From assembly GCA_022497155.1 (NCBI GenBank), contig MU385711.1, forward strand, positions 868,001 to 932,000: a stretch of 64,000 nt of DNA, written 5' to 3'. Every line of letters starts with the position of its first letter. Positions within the stretch are counted from its first letter, which is position 1. The translations under genes were made by a program, and so were the position numbers. Below, in pieces: positions 50,231 to 63,466 of the stretch. The DNA comes from Whalleya microplaca. Taxonomy: Eukaryota > Ascomycota > Sordariomycetes > Xylariales > Xylariaceae. A model generated the notes under the pieces. The model saw only the letters and a program-made list of their open reading frames with translations. It was not told the origin of the DNA and did no database searches.

Positions 50231-53200
50231 CTAAAATATAAAAAAATAGATAATAAATTAGTATAAATAGAAGTACCGGAAACAATAGACGATTAAAAAC
50301 TAGTCGATATTATACCAAAAATAAATATAGAAATACCGATACCTTAATAAAAATTACTAAATTAATATACGCTATCGATAGATAAGATTAACGATAGTAT
50401 AATATATAATAACTATAATATAAAACAATAATTAGTATACCCTATCGACAGACTATATTAATTAACGATATTATAACCAACTCGACATAATAGCTAAATA
50501 TTATTACCGGCACTTTTCCTATAATAATAATAATTTACTATACTTTTATTACTATTTTATAATAATAATAATTTATTATAATCTTACTATTATCCCATAA
50601 CCGACTTATATATACTTTAATTATATATACCCCACACATACTTCCTTTTATATATATATCCTTTCCACAAATATTTTCCCTTTAACTTAACCGCTTCTAC
50701 TTTTTTAATCCTTATAATAATTATAATTACGACAACTTTAATTATTAATATAATATCGACATTTCTTACGCCTAACGATATATTACAAAAGCATATCGAC
50801 AGTATTTAATAACCGATAACTAGTAATATAGCTAATTATTTCGATATAATTAATTAGGAAAAAAAAGGGGTTAACTTAAAGCCCTCGGAATAACGCCGTC
50901 TTTATAAGGAAAAGAACGATATTAATATAGTAGTTAATAAAATTAAATTAGCAATAAAGGTTAACAATTTCGTAAGCAAATAACGCTATCCGTATGTTAA
51001 TAAAAGTAACTATAAAATTAACAACGCGGCTTTAGTTATATCTGCCGATAACCCTAAAAAATACTAAAAAAATGTGGTGGAACATTACCCGCTAAAAGAA
51101 TACGTTAACGATAACGGTATTATAAAAATATTATTTTAAATACCTCCTTACATATAGTTAAGCGTTATTAAGCCCTATCGAAATATTAAATAAAAATTGG
51201 AATTAATTAAGTAAGAGAGATTATTATCGAACTGGCAAACCCGTTAAAATTAGGAGCTCCTAATTGCCGAAAAGCTCGAAACTATTAGAATATACGGCAA
51301 TACTTTATAAAAAATAGAAATAATGTCTGGTATTATCGATATTTTATTTTATTAGTGTAGATTAGTTTAGTTACTATAATTAAAAAGCGCTTAAATTATA
51401 CTATCGTTTTAAAAAGCGACAGCCCCGGATTTAATGTAGCTAAATATAAAACCCGCTTAACTATTAACGCTAGATTTATCGACGCTAGATTTACTTGTCG
51501 ACGATAATAAAAATAGCGATAAATAAGATAACAGTAATAAAAAATACAACAGTAACGAAAAAAATAATAGCGATAGCGACTTAAAAAATAATAATAATAA
51601 CGATAATAAAATACCGCTATAGAACTTAATCCTAACTAAACCCGTTACCGATAGTACGAAAGAAATAACGTTAAAATTTCTTAAATCGGAAAATAATTTT
51701 ACTGTTAAAATTATAAAGATCGAAAAAGTAATTTAAAATATATAATAACGTAATTATATCGATAAAATAGAACTTAATAACGCGGTTAATAAAATACGAG
51801 TTAATATATTATAAATAATTAATAAGCTAAAAACAGACGTCGTAAATAAAGACGAGATATAATAATATATCGCCGAGATTTTATACCGGATCAATTTTAA
51901 TATCGATAAAAAAATCTATACGATTAATAAAAATATCGACCAAAAACTTAAAACAATTAAAAAAAGCCTCGGAACTATTAATAATAATATCGATAAGAAA
52001 ATAGCGAGCGTACTATAGTATTACATATTGTAATCTTAAATAGCAAACTATATAATAACAATTATCGATTTTAAATATCTAAAGCGATATATTAAAAAAC
52101 AAGTTAAAAAAGGCACTAAAAACTTAAGCTATTAAATCAATCGATTAATAGTACGGTCCCTAGAATCGAAGCCGGCATTAAGCCTTATATTATAGCTATC
52201 GCCGATATCGACAACAGTAATTACGCTAACCAAAAAGTTACTCCAGCTAACTAAGCTACTCTAGCCAACCAAGCTATTCCAGCTAATCAAGCTATTTCAG
52301 CCGGTTAAGCTAGAAGAACCGGCATTTATAATATAAAAGCCTAAACTATCGATAACGGCGTTAGCAATAACGACTATATTAATAACAGAATTACTAAAAT
52401 TACTTATACCCGAGCCGTTAATACTACCGAAATTATCGATAATACTTAAACTTCCGAAATTAAGCAAGCCCTTTAAAAAATACGCCAAAAAACCGAAACT
52501 AATTAAGTAAAAGCCGCTAAAATTAATCAAGCAAAAACTATTTATTACTAAAGTCCTAGCAAAACCTTAATATATTAATAATAACGATAATAATAACAAT
52601 AATAACGATAATACGGCACCCTCTTTATATAAGCTATAACTATAAAAACGTAAAAAAAAGTTCTCTAGCGCTTTTATAACTTTAGCAAAAAAACGTTAGG
52701 TCTTTTTTCGTTTAATTAGTATTATTTTTTAATTATTAACTACTTTCGCTTATTAATTAATATATATATTACCTTTTGTTAAAAAGTAATCCCTTATTAT
52801 AGCACTAATATATATACTGCCTTACGTATAATTATTTCCTTATTCGTTATATTATTTTTACGGCATTAACATACGTACTATTTCTATAACTATCTTTAAT
52901 ATTAATTAATATATATATTATCTTTTAATATAATAACCAGTATCGATATATATATTATTTTTGCAACTATCTCTAACATTATTTAATATATATACTATTT
53001 TTTAATATAATAATTAATATCGACATATATACTGTCCTTACGATATATTACCGCTTCTCTCGCCTCGATAATATATAGCACTAATATTAACTAAAAAGCT
53101 ATCAATTTTTTTTCCTTTATTAATTTCTTTTATTACGTTAAAAAAAGAGAGAGTAAGAAAATAAAAATCAAGGCGAAAAGGACATCCACTTAGCTATAGC

Positions 53201-53289
53201 TTTAAAAATCAAAATTAAGGAGAGTTTTCTTTTGTTATACTAAGAAAAGAGAGATCGACAGGTTATCGATCATTTCGTAAAGGGGCAGT
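50231..53289 (+). pseudogene. family-2 segment between chromodomain and 3' LTR, unknown ORF relic
   Basis: About 3 kb lies after the integrase end. A plus-strand frame from about 50700 to 52560 is partly open and reads protein-like (PLKEYVNDNG near 51090; acidic D/N/S-rich run near 51480-51610; tandem 18-bp units at 52237-52308). No family is recognised. The second family-2 copy does not reach this part in the window, so membership rests on its place between chromodomain and LTR. Confidence 0.45.
52237..52308 (+). repeat. four 18-bp tandem repeats
   Basis: Exactly 72 bp made of four units of the type GCTACTCCAGCTAACCAA, differing by C/T changes. In frame this would encode a six-residue repeat with Q/stop variation, consistent with a RIP-damaged coding tandem repeat in the extra ORF of family 2. 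Confidence 0.85.
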
Positions 53290-53376
53290 TGTTAGGCCTA
53301 GCTATAGCTATATAAGTCCCTTCGGGACTTATTATCAATCAATAAGACAAGCTTTATTACATACACAGGTCTCACA
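53290..53376 (+). repeat. family-2 LTR, 3'
   Basis: 87 bp, TGTTAGGCCTAGCTATAGCT at the start and CAGGTCTCACA at the end. The host copy B resumes after the AGTTT duplication. Confidence 0.9.
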
Positions 53377-54414
53377 AGTTTACCTTAAGACTATTATAAA
53401 ACTTAATTAAAAGGTTACTTAAATTAACAACCAATTCCTTTTTCGGATTATCTTAAATAACTCCCGGTTCCTTATATTAACGGCATTTATATATTTATGC
53501 AACCTTATAGCTACTAACATTAAAAAAAAATAGCCCTCACTTCTTTTTAATCGTTATATTAGTAAAAACTTATATTATTTTTTTGTTTAATTTTATAAAT
53601 ATTTGTAATAAAAAAAAAGCTCGGGCTACTTTTAATTAATTACGCTAAATTTAGGTTTAGTAAAATAATATAATTTCTGTTTATATTAGACTTATTTAAA
53701 TAATATAATAATAGAATAAGTTTAATTATAACTTTTAAGTAGCTTATTTAATCTTTCGCTTTTTTTATTCCCTTATTACATTTTTTCGCTTTTATAAAAA
53801 TCCTTATTTTATTAACAAAAAACAAAAAATAAAAAGCTAAATTACGAAAATAAAGCAAATAGTAGTTTATAAAGTTATTAATTAACCCGATAGCTTTAAT
53901 AAACTAGAACGAGAACCCGAATTTAAGCTTATTTTTACCCTTAGCTTATTTTAAGCGAAAAAGATATCCCGACACTAACTTAAACTATATAAAGCTTATA
54001 TAAGTTTTTTAAATCTCGATTAATATTAATTTCTCCTAAAAGAACGATAAAAAGCTACCTATCGAAATAAAAAGGCCTATATTTTATATAAATAGGTAAA
54101 AAATAAATTTACCGCGCTGGAAAAATAACTACAGCCTATTTTTGTTATAAAATAAAATAGTTAAGTAAATTATAAAAGACATATAGCTATTATTAATCGA
54201 TAGAAAACTCTTTTTTTTATTAAGCCTAATTAATTAAAACATATAAAACGACGTAAATTTATTAGAAAGTATATAAAATTAGATAAAAAAAGAAAGGCAG
54301 TTAAACTTAAGGCGAAAGCTTTTAAAAAATAAATAAGGTAAATACTTTTTACATTTATATTAATCAATTAGATTTTCTTATAATAAGGATATTTATAATA
54401 AAATCTAGAAAGGA

Positions 54415-54642
54415 TGTTATGGGGCTAGTGTGCTATAGCATATATATATCGCTTGTTTTTTTTTTTTATTCCCAGATAGAATATATATAGCTTAGACAGC
54501 CTCGCCGCCGATAATAAATATATCTCTCCTTTCGATCAATCGCCGTTATAAGTGACTTTTTTATTTCGTCGCTTTAATTACTTCCGATCAGCTAAAGCTA
54601 TAAAGTGGCACCTTCTTTACCCTAATACCCTGTCTTAAGACA
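54415..54642 (+). repeat. family-1 LTR (3' LTR of copy B)
   Basis: 228 bp, TGTTATGGGGCTAGTGTGCT at the start and CTTAAGACA at the end. On its right copy A resumes with ATACTAAAAGCCAGGTCGAC, the continuation seen intact in copy B near 24800. Confidence 0.93.
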
Positions 54643-55844
54643 ATACTAAAAGCCAGGTCGACAGTAAATAAAGGCCTTAAAATATTACGGCAATAATAAA
54701 CCTAGCGAAATTTAAAAATATAATTTAAAATAACTTAAGTTTAAAATAAGTCGGTAAACGAATAGAAATTACTATTAATAAAATGCTTTAAAATAGCGAT
54801 TAAATACGAGCCTTACTATTTAATAATTATTTATTAAGCTTATTACGGGAAATTATTAGAAAGGAATTTAAATAAGTAATGTAGTATTTAATATTATATC
54901 GTAAAAAAATATTACGGAAAAACGAAATCAAGCTATATATAATATATAAACTAAAGGTATAAAAAATTTACCCAGTCGATAATGCCGAATCGGATAGTAT
55001 AATTTCTTTAGGGTTAATTAATTAAAAATAAGCGATATTATAAAATATAAAGCCGAATTTCGAACCCTAAAATATATTTAAAATAAATAAGAAATATAAA
55101 GGTATTATTTCGCGTTTCGTTTCTGTATTACGAAATATCAAATTAATAAAAGAACGTTTAAATATTATTAAAATAAAGCTACTAAATATAAAGCTTATAA
55201 ATTAAAAAAAAGTAATACTAATCGAAATTTTTTATCGATAAAAAATAGCACTAGCTTAGGACTTTATAAAAATCGGCCGAATTAAAAAAAAATGTCTTTT
55301 TTATATAAAATTAAAATAATATTATATAATATATAGCAAGCTAAATTAATTTCTATTTTAGCGCTACTAAAAATACAGGTTTTAAATGTTTTATAAAGTT
55401 AGCTTAAAAATAAAATATTAAAAAAATCTTATGCTTTATACCGTAACGTTTAATTTATAGTTAAAAAAAAAATAGAAACTTTCGATTAATTAATTCGGCT
55501 ATAAAACTAAATACTATATAAATACGAGACGCTTTCCTTCCGAATAATTGTAATAAATTTACAGAGAAATTTATTATACAGGTAATAATTTTTATAGTGG
55601 ATTTTTTTTTAAAATATAATTAAATATTATTATCTATATTTAGCAGAGATTATATTATATTTTCGATACCGATTAGGCTTTTCCGGATAACGACTTTATT
55701 ATAAAAAAAGACTAATTCGGTAGCACAGTTTTTACATATTATTACTTAAATTTTATTCGACCTTATACCCGATAAATGCGAGCTATTTTTTAATAATATT
55801 AATATTTAAAAGCTAAAAATAAAATATAATAATTAAAAAGTCGC
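54643..55844 (+). mobile_element. family-1 copy A, second part (RT region)
   Basis: The continuation of copy A after copy B. It aligns to 24795-25995 and ends inside the reverse transcriptase just past the active-site region, where a second family-2 element enters at 55845. The rest of copy A must lie beyond the window. Confidence 0.9.
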
Positions 55845-55945
55845 TGTTAGGCCTTAGCTATAGCTACACATACTACACATATAAGTCCTTTTGGGACTTA
55901 TTATTAATTAATAAAACAAGCTTTATTATATCTATTAATCTTACA
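55845..55945 (+). repeat. family-2 LTR (5' LTR of second copy)
   Basis: 101 bp from TGTTAGGCCTTAGC to ATCTTACA. The primer-binding site relic TTAGTAGCACC follows. Confidence 0.88.
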
Positions 55946-58419
55946 ATTAGTAGCACCTGCTAAAAGGTCGCGCCGACCCATATAATATAAAAAATCATTT
56001 TCTTTTTATCGAGCCCGTTAATTAACTGCCTATATAATAGCAGTTTTAAGTTATATCGATAAATTAATAACGTTTCCGCCAGAAATTCGTCAGACATATA
56101 TAACAACTAACGACTAACGACTCTAAGAAAAACTATTACTAACATTTAATAGTATTCGTTTTCCCCTTACCCTAAGCAAATCTCGATATAGCCTCGATTG
56201 AGTTTTCGTGTTATTATTTAATAACTTAATATATAAATCGATATATATATAAAGAAGTAACGATATTTATGTATATATATAAACGAAATCGATTAAGTTT
56301 AATATATTAAATTTATAAGCCGGAGTAGCCGGAGAACTCCTTTCGGATTAGCCTTTTTTATCTTATCTCCTGTCTTTGTTTATCCCTAATTTCGATATTG
56401 ATATCGATATTCGCGATATTAATATTAATGTTAGCTAGTGTTATTAAGTACCCCTATCTCTATTTAAATTTATATTATTATATTATCAAAAAGCCTAATA
56501 TAACGCCTTAAGCGTTGCCGCATTTATTAATAAATATTTATAATATAAAGTGATTATTAAGTTAAAAGGTAATACCTTATAAAAGATTATTAATTACGCC
56601 TTATATATTAAAGAGTAATAGCTAATAATTTAGTAATAGCTAATAATGTAGCAATAGTAGCCGATAATAAAACAAATATCCCGGTCTAAGGGTGTCGAAA
56701 GTATAGGTTATAATGACGAATAATATATAGATAGATATAAGCTATAACAAGCTATTTATTTGGCTAATAAGTTTATTAAATCCCAGCTACCTATTAATAA
56801 TACCTTAAATATTAATAATTAAAATTAGCCCGATAATTAAAATTAGTCTAATAACTAAAATTAACCCGTTAATCGAGATCAGTAATTACTAACCCAATTA
56901 GTCGAAAGTAAACGAAAGCTATTCGATAACGATAATAATATAAAAAAGAAAAAAGAATAATAATTTATTAACGAAAGCCCTAAAACCCCTGTCGATAAAA
57001 TATACGTATATATATAATTAGACAGCTTTATTTCTAGCCTAACTATTAGTAGCCCATTCGTTAATAGCCCACTCGTTAATAGCCTACCCGTTAATAAACC
57101 ACCTTACGTACCTTTTATATAAAAGCGTTTAAAAACCCTACCAAATTTCTATTTAATTAATCCGATACCGGTCGGAAATTATTAAAAGCTAGTCGAAAAG
57201 ATACTATAAAGTATAATAAAGCTGTAAAAACGACAACAAAATCTACTACCGTTAACCGACTTATTATTTAAAGAATCCGTAAAAAAACCGCGGATAATAA
57301 AAACGTTATTTAATAATACCTATATAACTAATTAAAGGCAACAAAACTAATAATAATAAAAGTAAAGCTAAGACCGACAAAACCAATAACGAAATTAAGA
57401 TTAACGAAAGCGTTAAAAACTACCACTACTACTAACGCTAAATCGACTACTACTACTACTACCGAATCTAGATCAATAACCCCTACTACTACCGCCAGCC
57501 CCTAATCAATAAGGAAACTATTAATCCCTACCGCTACTACTTATACCGCCACTATTCACAATAAACAAAAAATCCTAACAACGAGTTATAAAATACGCGG
57601 CAGCATTATCTATCGCTATTAATTAATTAAAGGAAAATTTAATTAAATAATTTATAATAGAATTACGAAATATATAACGCGAGATTAATTACTTCTATTA
57701 ATAAAAAAAACAGCTTAATAACTAGAGATTATTTAATATCGGATTCTTTTATTTAAATTTAAACTAAGCCTTTAAAACTAGTAATTATATCGTTATTAAA
57801 AAGAACGTTTATTAGTAAAACGTATATTTATTTATCGATATAATTAGGGACATAAAAACTAATAATATAAAAACAGAAATTATTACTAAAAACTTCAATT
57901 AATTATTACGGAACAATACCTAAATTTAATAGGCCGCTTAATTAAGCGATACTAATAAAACTTTAATAAAAGTTAATAATAATTACGTATGCCGTAAGCT
58001 TTTTAAAAAATTTAAAATAACAGATAAAAAAGCACTAAATAAATTACGCAAGATATTTTATTTTAATAACGATATTTTATAGAACAAATTAATCCGTAAC
58101 TAGTTAATAAAAATAATCCGCGCTTATTGCGTATATTATATACCGCAAATTTATTAATATATAACGTAAATTTATTAATCGCTTACGCCTAAATTTTATA
58201 TCTATATTAATTTACCTATAATAGATTTATTATTAAATAAATATTTAATTTATATCGAAAAATGCTAGCGAGTATATTAATAAATAGTATTATAAAGGAA
58301 CTAAGGACTTAATACCTATAATAATAGCAGGGATATAATCCCGATAGCGATTAATACCTTAATTCTAACCCTAAAAAAATTAACCGCATATAATTTTTAT
58401 AAAAAAGACAGCTTAATAT

Positions 58420-61400
58420 CGGCCGATAATAAGCTAGCGACCGATAATTATAATTCCTATTAGTCGAATAATAAAAATAGATACCGCTTCGATAAATATA
58501 ATGCCTATAAAAACTAAAAACGCGGATACTTTTACCAGAAAAAAAACTACCGAAGCCAGGATAACCGACAATATAATAGCTACCGAGGCTAGAATAATCG
58601 ATAATATAACAGCTATCGCCCCAGCTAGAACAATCGCTGTTAATTCCGAAATAAAAGCCGATTCCGTAGCCGTAAAAACAACTTCCGAAACCGTTAAAAA
58701 CGCCGCTATAACTAACGATAGCTATATCGTCGATAGCGTTAATAAATTAAGCCCGTATTATAAAATAACTTTAATTTTATAAACGATAAAATCTGGTGCT
58801 AATAGGAAGATAAAAAACGTAAGGAGAACGAAAATAAATTATATAATAATAGCTATATTATAATAGACGATTATAAAAACGTTAAAAAAAATAAATAGCA
58901 ATATAATATTAATAATTTTTATTTATTATTTTAATATATATTATATAATAATAATAAATAAGTAATTAAATAAACCTATCGAAAATGCGATATAGTATTT
59001 TTGTTACGAAATAAATATTTTATTTACGTTTTTTCGAATATTTATATAGCTTTAAAGCCGAAATTAAAAACGGTATATTAAAAGCTATCGGTCGAATAAA
59101 TTATCGATAAATATTACCTATCTTTAATTAAATTTAACGCCTTATAATTAGATAAAAAATTATTTTTTATCGAAAATAATATAAAGTTTATTTATAAAAA
59201 ACTAACGGTCGAAAAAATTAACAAAAATTACCTACTAACTATAAACGACCCCGAAAATACCGAAATAATCGATTTTACTTAATTAAAAACAATAAAAATA
59301 AAACCGATATAAAAGAACTAATTAAATTTATTAAAAAAATATACCTATATATAAATTAAAGTAATCGCTTATAATAAAAAATCGACAGTTTATATCGATA
59401 ACGGTATATTATATAAACTGGTTACTAAAATATAACTTAACGATTTCGTTAAGGATTACGAACTTATAACCTTATTAAAAAATATAAAATTAAGCGGGGT
59501 AAACGGTATAATTGATTTAAAGCAAATAGTTAAATTCAATTTTAGTATATTCGGAAAAAATTGTTATAATAAAAATTATATTAGCGAATATATTATTAAA
59601 ATATAAATTTATAACGATTTATTATAACTAAACTTTCTATTAGGAAATAAGTTTACTTATAAATATAACGTCGTAATTAATTAGCTTAATAAAGTAATAA
59701 TAATAATATTATATGACAATATAACTATACCGATTACATTTATTAAATAACGATAAAAAACTCGCCGCTAAATACTTATAAAAGCTAACGTAAATATACC
59801 TTTTTATATTATACTTTTAATACCCGTTAATTATAAGAATCTACCCGAAAATCGAGATTTCATATTTTATATATAATTTCCCGGCGCATTTTATAATATT
59901 ACTAACACTAATACAGTTAAAGCGATTTCTTTTATTAATAATATAAATAAACCGATAAAAATTTATCGAAATATTAAAATAAATATTATCGATAATTACA
60001 ACAACGATAACTATTTCTATATATTATAAAAAAAGGCCATAATAATATAAATAATAATAGCTTTTAATTTAAATAATTATACCTTTATTAACGAGCTAAG
60101 CTTACATTTCTTTACAGAATTTAACGTCGATAATAATGTAATAAAAACATTTTTTGCCGGCTAATTAACTATTAACGATATATAGAAATTAGTTAGACTA
60201 AAACTTTATACTCGATATAAGGAAAAGCCGCTATTGCTCGGGATAAATTAACCCGAAAATATCCCAGAAACGTTAATTAGGAACGGTATATATTACTATA
60301 TATTAAACCTACATTTTAACCGCCGATTAATATAAATAATATAAAAACGAAATATATAATATAATAAAGGAATAATCGATTTACCGGAAAACGAAAAAAT
60401 AAAAGTCGACTTATATAATAATTAATAATAAATATATAAGCCGCTTAAATAATATCTTTTAGGTTTTAAAAACTAAACTATCGTTAACGAAACATTCGAA
60501 AGTATATATAAAACGGGAAAAATAAGCTAAATATTAAAACTAACCCTTTTTAAATATCTTTATTTTATAATATATAAAAGTGTCGATAAAAAAAAAAGGT
60601 CGAATTATTATCGATATACGCCTTATTAATAAGGTAATAATGCCAGACATTTATTTATTACCGCATTAAAGTAATATTATCCGCAAATTTAAAAGTAAGA
60701 AATATATATTAATTATAAATGTATCGGCGTTTTTTTATTAATTACCGGTAGCGGAAAAGCATAAATACCGTATAATAGTTATATCGCCAAAAAAACTAGA
60801 AATTTTATATATAATATTAATAAATTTTTATAATTTACTAATATATATATAAAAATTTATAAACTAATAACTAAAATTATATAACGACTATATAAAAGCT
60901 TATATCGATAATATCGTTATATATAATAATATTAAAAATAGGTATATTAAAAACCTCGATAATATATTTAATATATATTATAAAATTAAACTCGCACTAT
61001 CGCTTAAAAAGTTTTTTCTCGGCTACTTATTAATCCGACTACTTAGTTTCGTTATCGATAAATATAGCATTATAATAACCAGAAACCGAGTCGAAACAAT
61101 TAAAAAATTAAAGATGCTAAAAATCTTAGCCGATATCGAGAAATATATCGGCATAACGGTATTTTTATATAAATATATCCCTTAATACTAGCAGAAAGCT
61201 AATCCGCTATAACAAAAAAAACAAATATATTAGCGGAAAGATAAAAATCGAAAATAATACCTATAACGATAACTGTAAAAAAACAATAGACGTCGAAATA
61301 ATAGTTTATACCTACGGCAACAAAACGACTATTATTTAAAATCCTATAAAAATAACTAACTAAAAAAGCTTACCTAATTTACTAAAACTATAACAAATTA

Positions 61401-63466
61401 ACTTTTATAAAAATAAATATATCGAAAAAAAAAAATACGGGATTATAATATTTTACCTTAACGCATTATAAAATAAACAGATAATTTGTATCGATATAAT
61501 ATAACCTATTATATTTCTGTTAAAAATACTAATTAAAATAAAAAGAAATTATAAATCGATAAAACTCGAGATATCTTATTTAGTATAAATATACCGAAAC
61601 TTATAAATATAATTATAATCTTACGTATACCTAATCGTTATATTAATAAACTATAAAGTAACGAAAGGGATCGTTAATTAAATAAACTTAAAAATAATAA
61701 ATATAATTAAAATAAACAGCCGATTAATAATAATATCGATATATCTATTTATATTTTATTTTAATATTTAATATATATTAGGTAAAATAAATCTTATATT
61801 AAACGCATTATCCCGACTTCCGATAATTAATACGCCTAAAAATATTATAAAAAAAATATATAACTAAATCGGAACTAAAAGTTACGGAAGGTACGTACCA
61901 GGCGCACAGACCACCTGTTGCTACGTACTCCCGTATGTCAATCGGCAACGGCACGGCAGAATGGTCACCGCCCGGCGGGGCACCCGGCTTAAGTTTTCTG
62001 AGCAATTCCCATAGTCCGAAATAGCTTTCCTTCCCATCTATCTGTAAATATACAATTGGTACCCATACTAGAGCCCTACCTCTAGCTATAGTAGTCCAGA
62101 CGTGAGTCTAAATAATATAATAGATAATTTTAAATATTCAATTTTCGAAATAATAATCTATAATAATTTTAAGTTAAAAATTATTAACGGATATAAAACC
62201 GATAAACGACTTAATAAATTAATAAAACAATTAGTTAAAAACCAAACTATATAAAATAAAAAACTAACTAAATTATAAAACGAGATTAACGAGGTTAATA
62301 AAAAAAGCAAACGTAAAAATTTAAAATAATAATATCGATATATACTAATCGATAAATTATTATATTATATTACCCCCGTAAGTAAAAAGAAACTATATAT
62401 CTTATTAATATATATAAATGATATCTTTAAATTAATATATAATAATAAATACTATTTTAGCCTTAAGCGAATAATATAAAACCTCGATAAAGTTATAATT
62501 TAAAACCTAATAAAAAAAGTAAAAACTTACATTAAATATTGTTTATAATACTTAGAACTTAAATAAAATAAAAATAAGCTAATAAAAAAATTATTACCTA
62601 TTAATAACCTTATTATACCTTTTTATACCGTAATATAAGATTTTATTATAAGATTACCGACAGTTTTATCGAAAGGCTACTTTTAATATATTAATAGATA
62701 TAATAATTTCGATACATTAATAACTACGGTATATAAATTTAGTAAGAAAGGTATATTAATACCAGAATATATTATATATAAAACTAAGAATTAGGCGATA
62801 TTAATATTATACGCTTTTTTATTATATAACTAAGGAATTTTATTTAAGGCTATATTAAATAAAAACTTAAAATTTATATTTAATATATAGCAAATAATAT
62901 TCGCTAAATTTAGTACTAAATTAGCAATATTAATAAGCTATTACTTTTAGACCGATAAATAATCCGAATAACGGAATTAAAATATCGAAATAGCCATACG
63001 ATATTACTATAATATAACGGACGTATTATAGCCGGATATTATACCAGCATTATAATATAACTTTAATAATTTTAAGTTATCGGTATTAAATAAATCGCTA
63101 AATAAAATAGTTTACAGCTTTAAACCTAAATTAATTATATTATCGCTAGAAATACTATATAATAATATCAATTTTAATATAATAAAGTAACTTTACTAAA
63201 AAAAAGCGAAAGCAGCTATCGACTTCGCAGCTATAAATTTAAAAATTAGGTACGATAATAAATATAACCTTATCGCTTTTAACGTCAGCAATAAGGTATA
63301 TTTGTAACTATATAAAAGTTATACCTTACCCGGTAAACCATTATAAAAATAGTCGAAATAACAAATAAGCCTATTAATAGTTATTAGACGGATCGGCGAT
63401 CTGGCGTATAAACTTAACTTCTTATAATATTAGCAAATATACCGAATAATCTTAATCGTATATTTA
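58420..63466 (+). pseudogene. family-2 gag-pol relic, second copy
   Basis: The gag tail at about 58430-58790 keeps several Gln codons (CAG 58557-58559, CAA 58569-58571) lost in copy 1. Protease loop near 59395, RT about 60300-61180, RNase H end near 61781-61822, then the 228-bp insert in the RNase H-integrase linker, then integrase to 63466. The 93-codon frame at 58501-58782 is the shadow frame of gag. Stops in all coding frames. Confidence 0.8.
61880..62107 (-). mobile_element. 228-bp un-RIPed insert with 5-bp target duplication, one open frame
   Basis: GC-normal DNA in the middle of RIP-mutated integrase-linker sequence. The host site CTAAA (TTAGA in copy 1) is present on both sides, at 61875-61879 and 62108-62112, and flanks join exactly to the copy 1 sequence near 48580-48600. 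The minus strand is open over all 76 codons and reads like real protein, with segments such as DGKESYFGLWELLRKLKPG and PLPIDIREYVATGG. No in-frame ATG is present. I recognise no family. Ends are AGTTACGG and ACGTGAGT, with only weak inverted likeness. It could be a short non-autonomous element, a solo LTR or a captured exon piece; the target duplication favours a transposition product. Confidence 0.75.

Larger units (their letters stand above)
31153..53376 (+). mobile_element. family-2 Ty3/gypsy chromovirus-like retrotransposon, interrupted by copy C
   Basis: The 87-bp LTRs at 31153-31239 and 53290-53376 begin TGTTAGGCC (TATTAGGCC after mutation on the left) and end TCTCACA. The host sequence AGTTT is duplicated at 31148-31152 and 53377-53381. 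Its own DNA is 31153-34954 plus 46449-53376, about 10.73 kb. Two bases after the 5' LTR comes TGGTAGCACCCTGC, which fits a primer site for initiator tRNA-Met with a G-to-A change. An AAAGGGGCAG purine tract precedes the 3' LTR. Gene order gag, protease, RT, RNase H, integrase, chromodomain places it in Ty3/gypsy. Confidence 0.92.
20930..54642 (+). mobile_element. family-1 Ty3/gypsy retrotransposon, copy B, interrupted by a nested element
   Basis: The 5' LTR is at 20930-21157 and the 3' LTR at 54415-54642. Copy A's sequence ATAC is duplicated at 20926-20929 and 54643-54646 (5 bp AATAC if the last LTR base is counted). The element's own DNA is 20930-31152 plus 53382-54642, together 11,484 bp. 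Order: LTR, gag region, protease, reverse transcriptase, RNase H, integrase, about 2.6 kb or more of extra sequence, LTR. The interruption at 31153-53376 is a family-2 element with its own AGTTT duplication. Confidence 0.92.
55845..63466 (+). mobile_element. second family-2 retrotransposon, truncated by a later insertion
   Basis: Begins with a 101-bp LTR (55845-55945), the 87-bp form plus about 14 bp from a local ACACAT duplication, followed by the primer site. It runs through gag, protease, RT, RNase H and most of integrase in parallel with 31153-34954 and 46449-49948. It is interrupted by a 228-bp foreign insert at 61880 and cut at 63467 by an inverted LTR element. RIP is heavy but falls on partly different sites than in copy 1. 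Confidence 0.9.

Noticed and set aside
52237..52308. CRISPR-like array
   Set aside because: Units are directly joined with no spacers, and the genome is fungal.
52297..52530. 77-codon minus-strand frame
   Set aside because: Antisense to the D/N/S-rich family-2 segment and explained by its biased composition.
61880..62107. The 228-bp insert as a solo family-1 LTR (same length)
   Set aside because: The sequences show no similarity; the equal length is coincidence.
17284..63466. Mitochondrial or bacterial origin for the A+T-rich block
   Set aside because: It contains LTRs, primer site, gag-pol relics and CpA-directed mutation with retained CpG, all pointing to nuclear RIPed retroelements.
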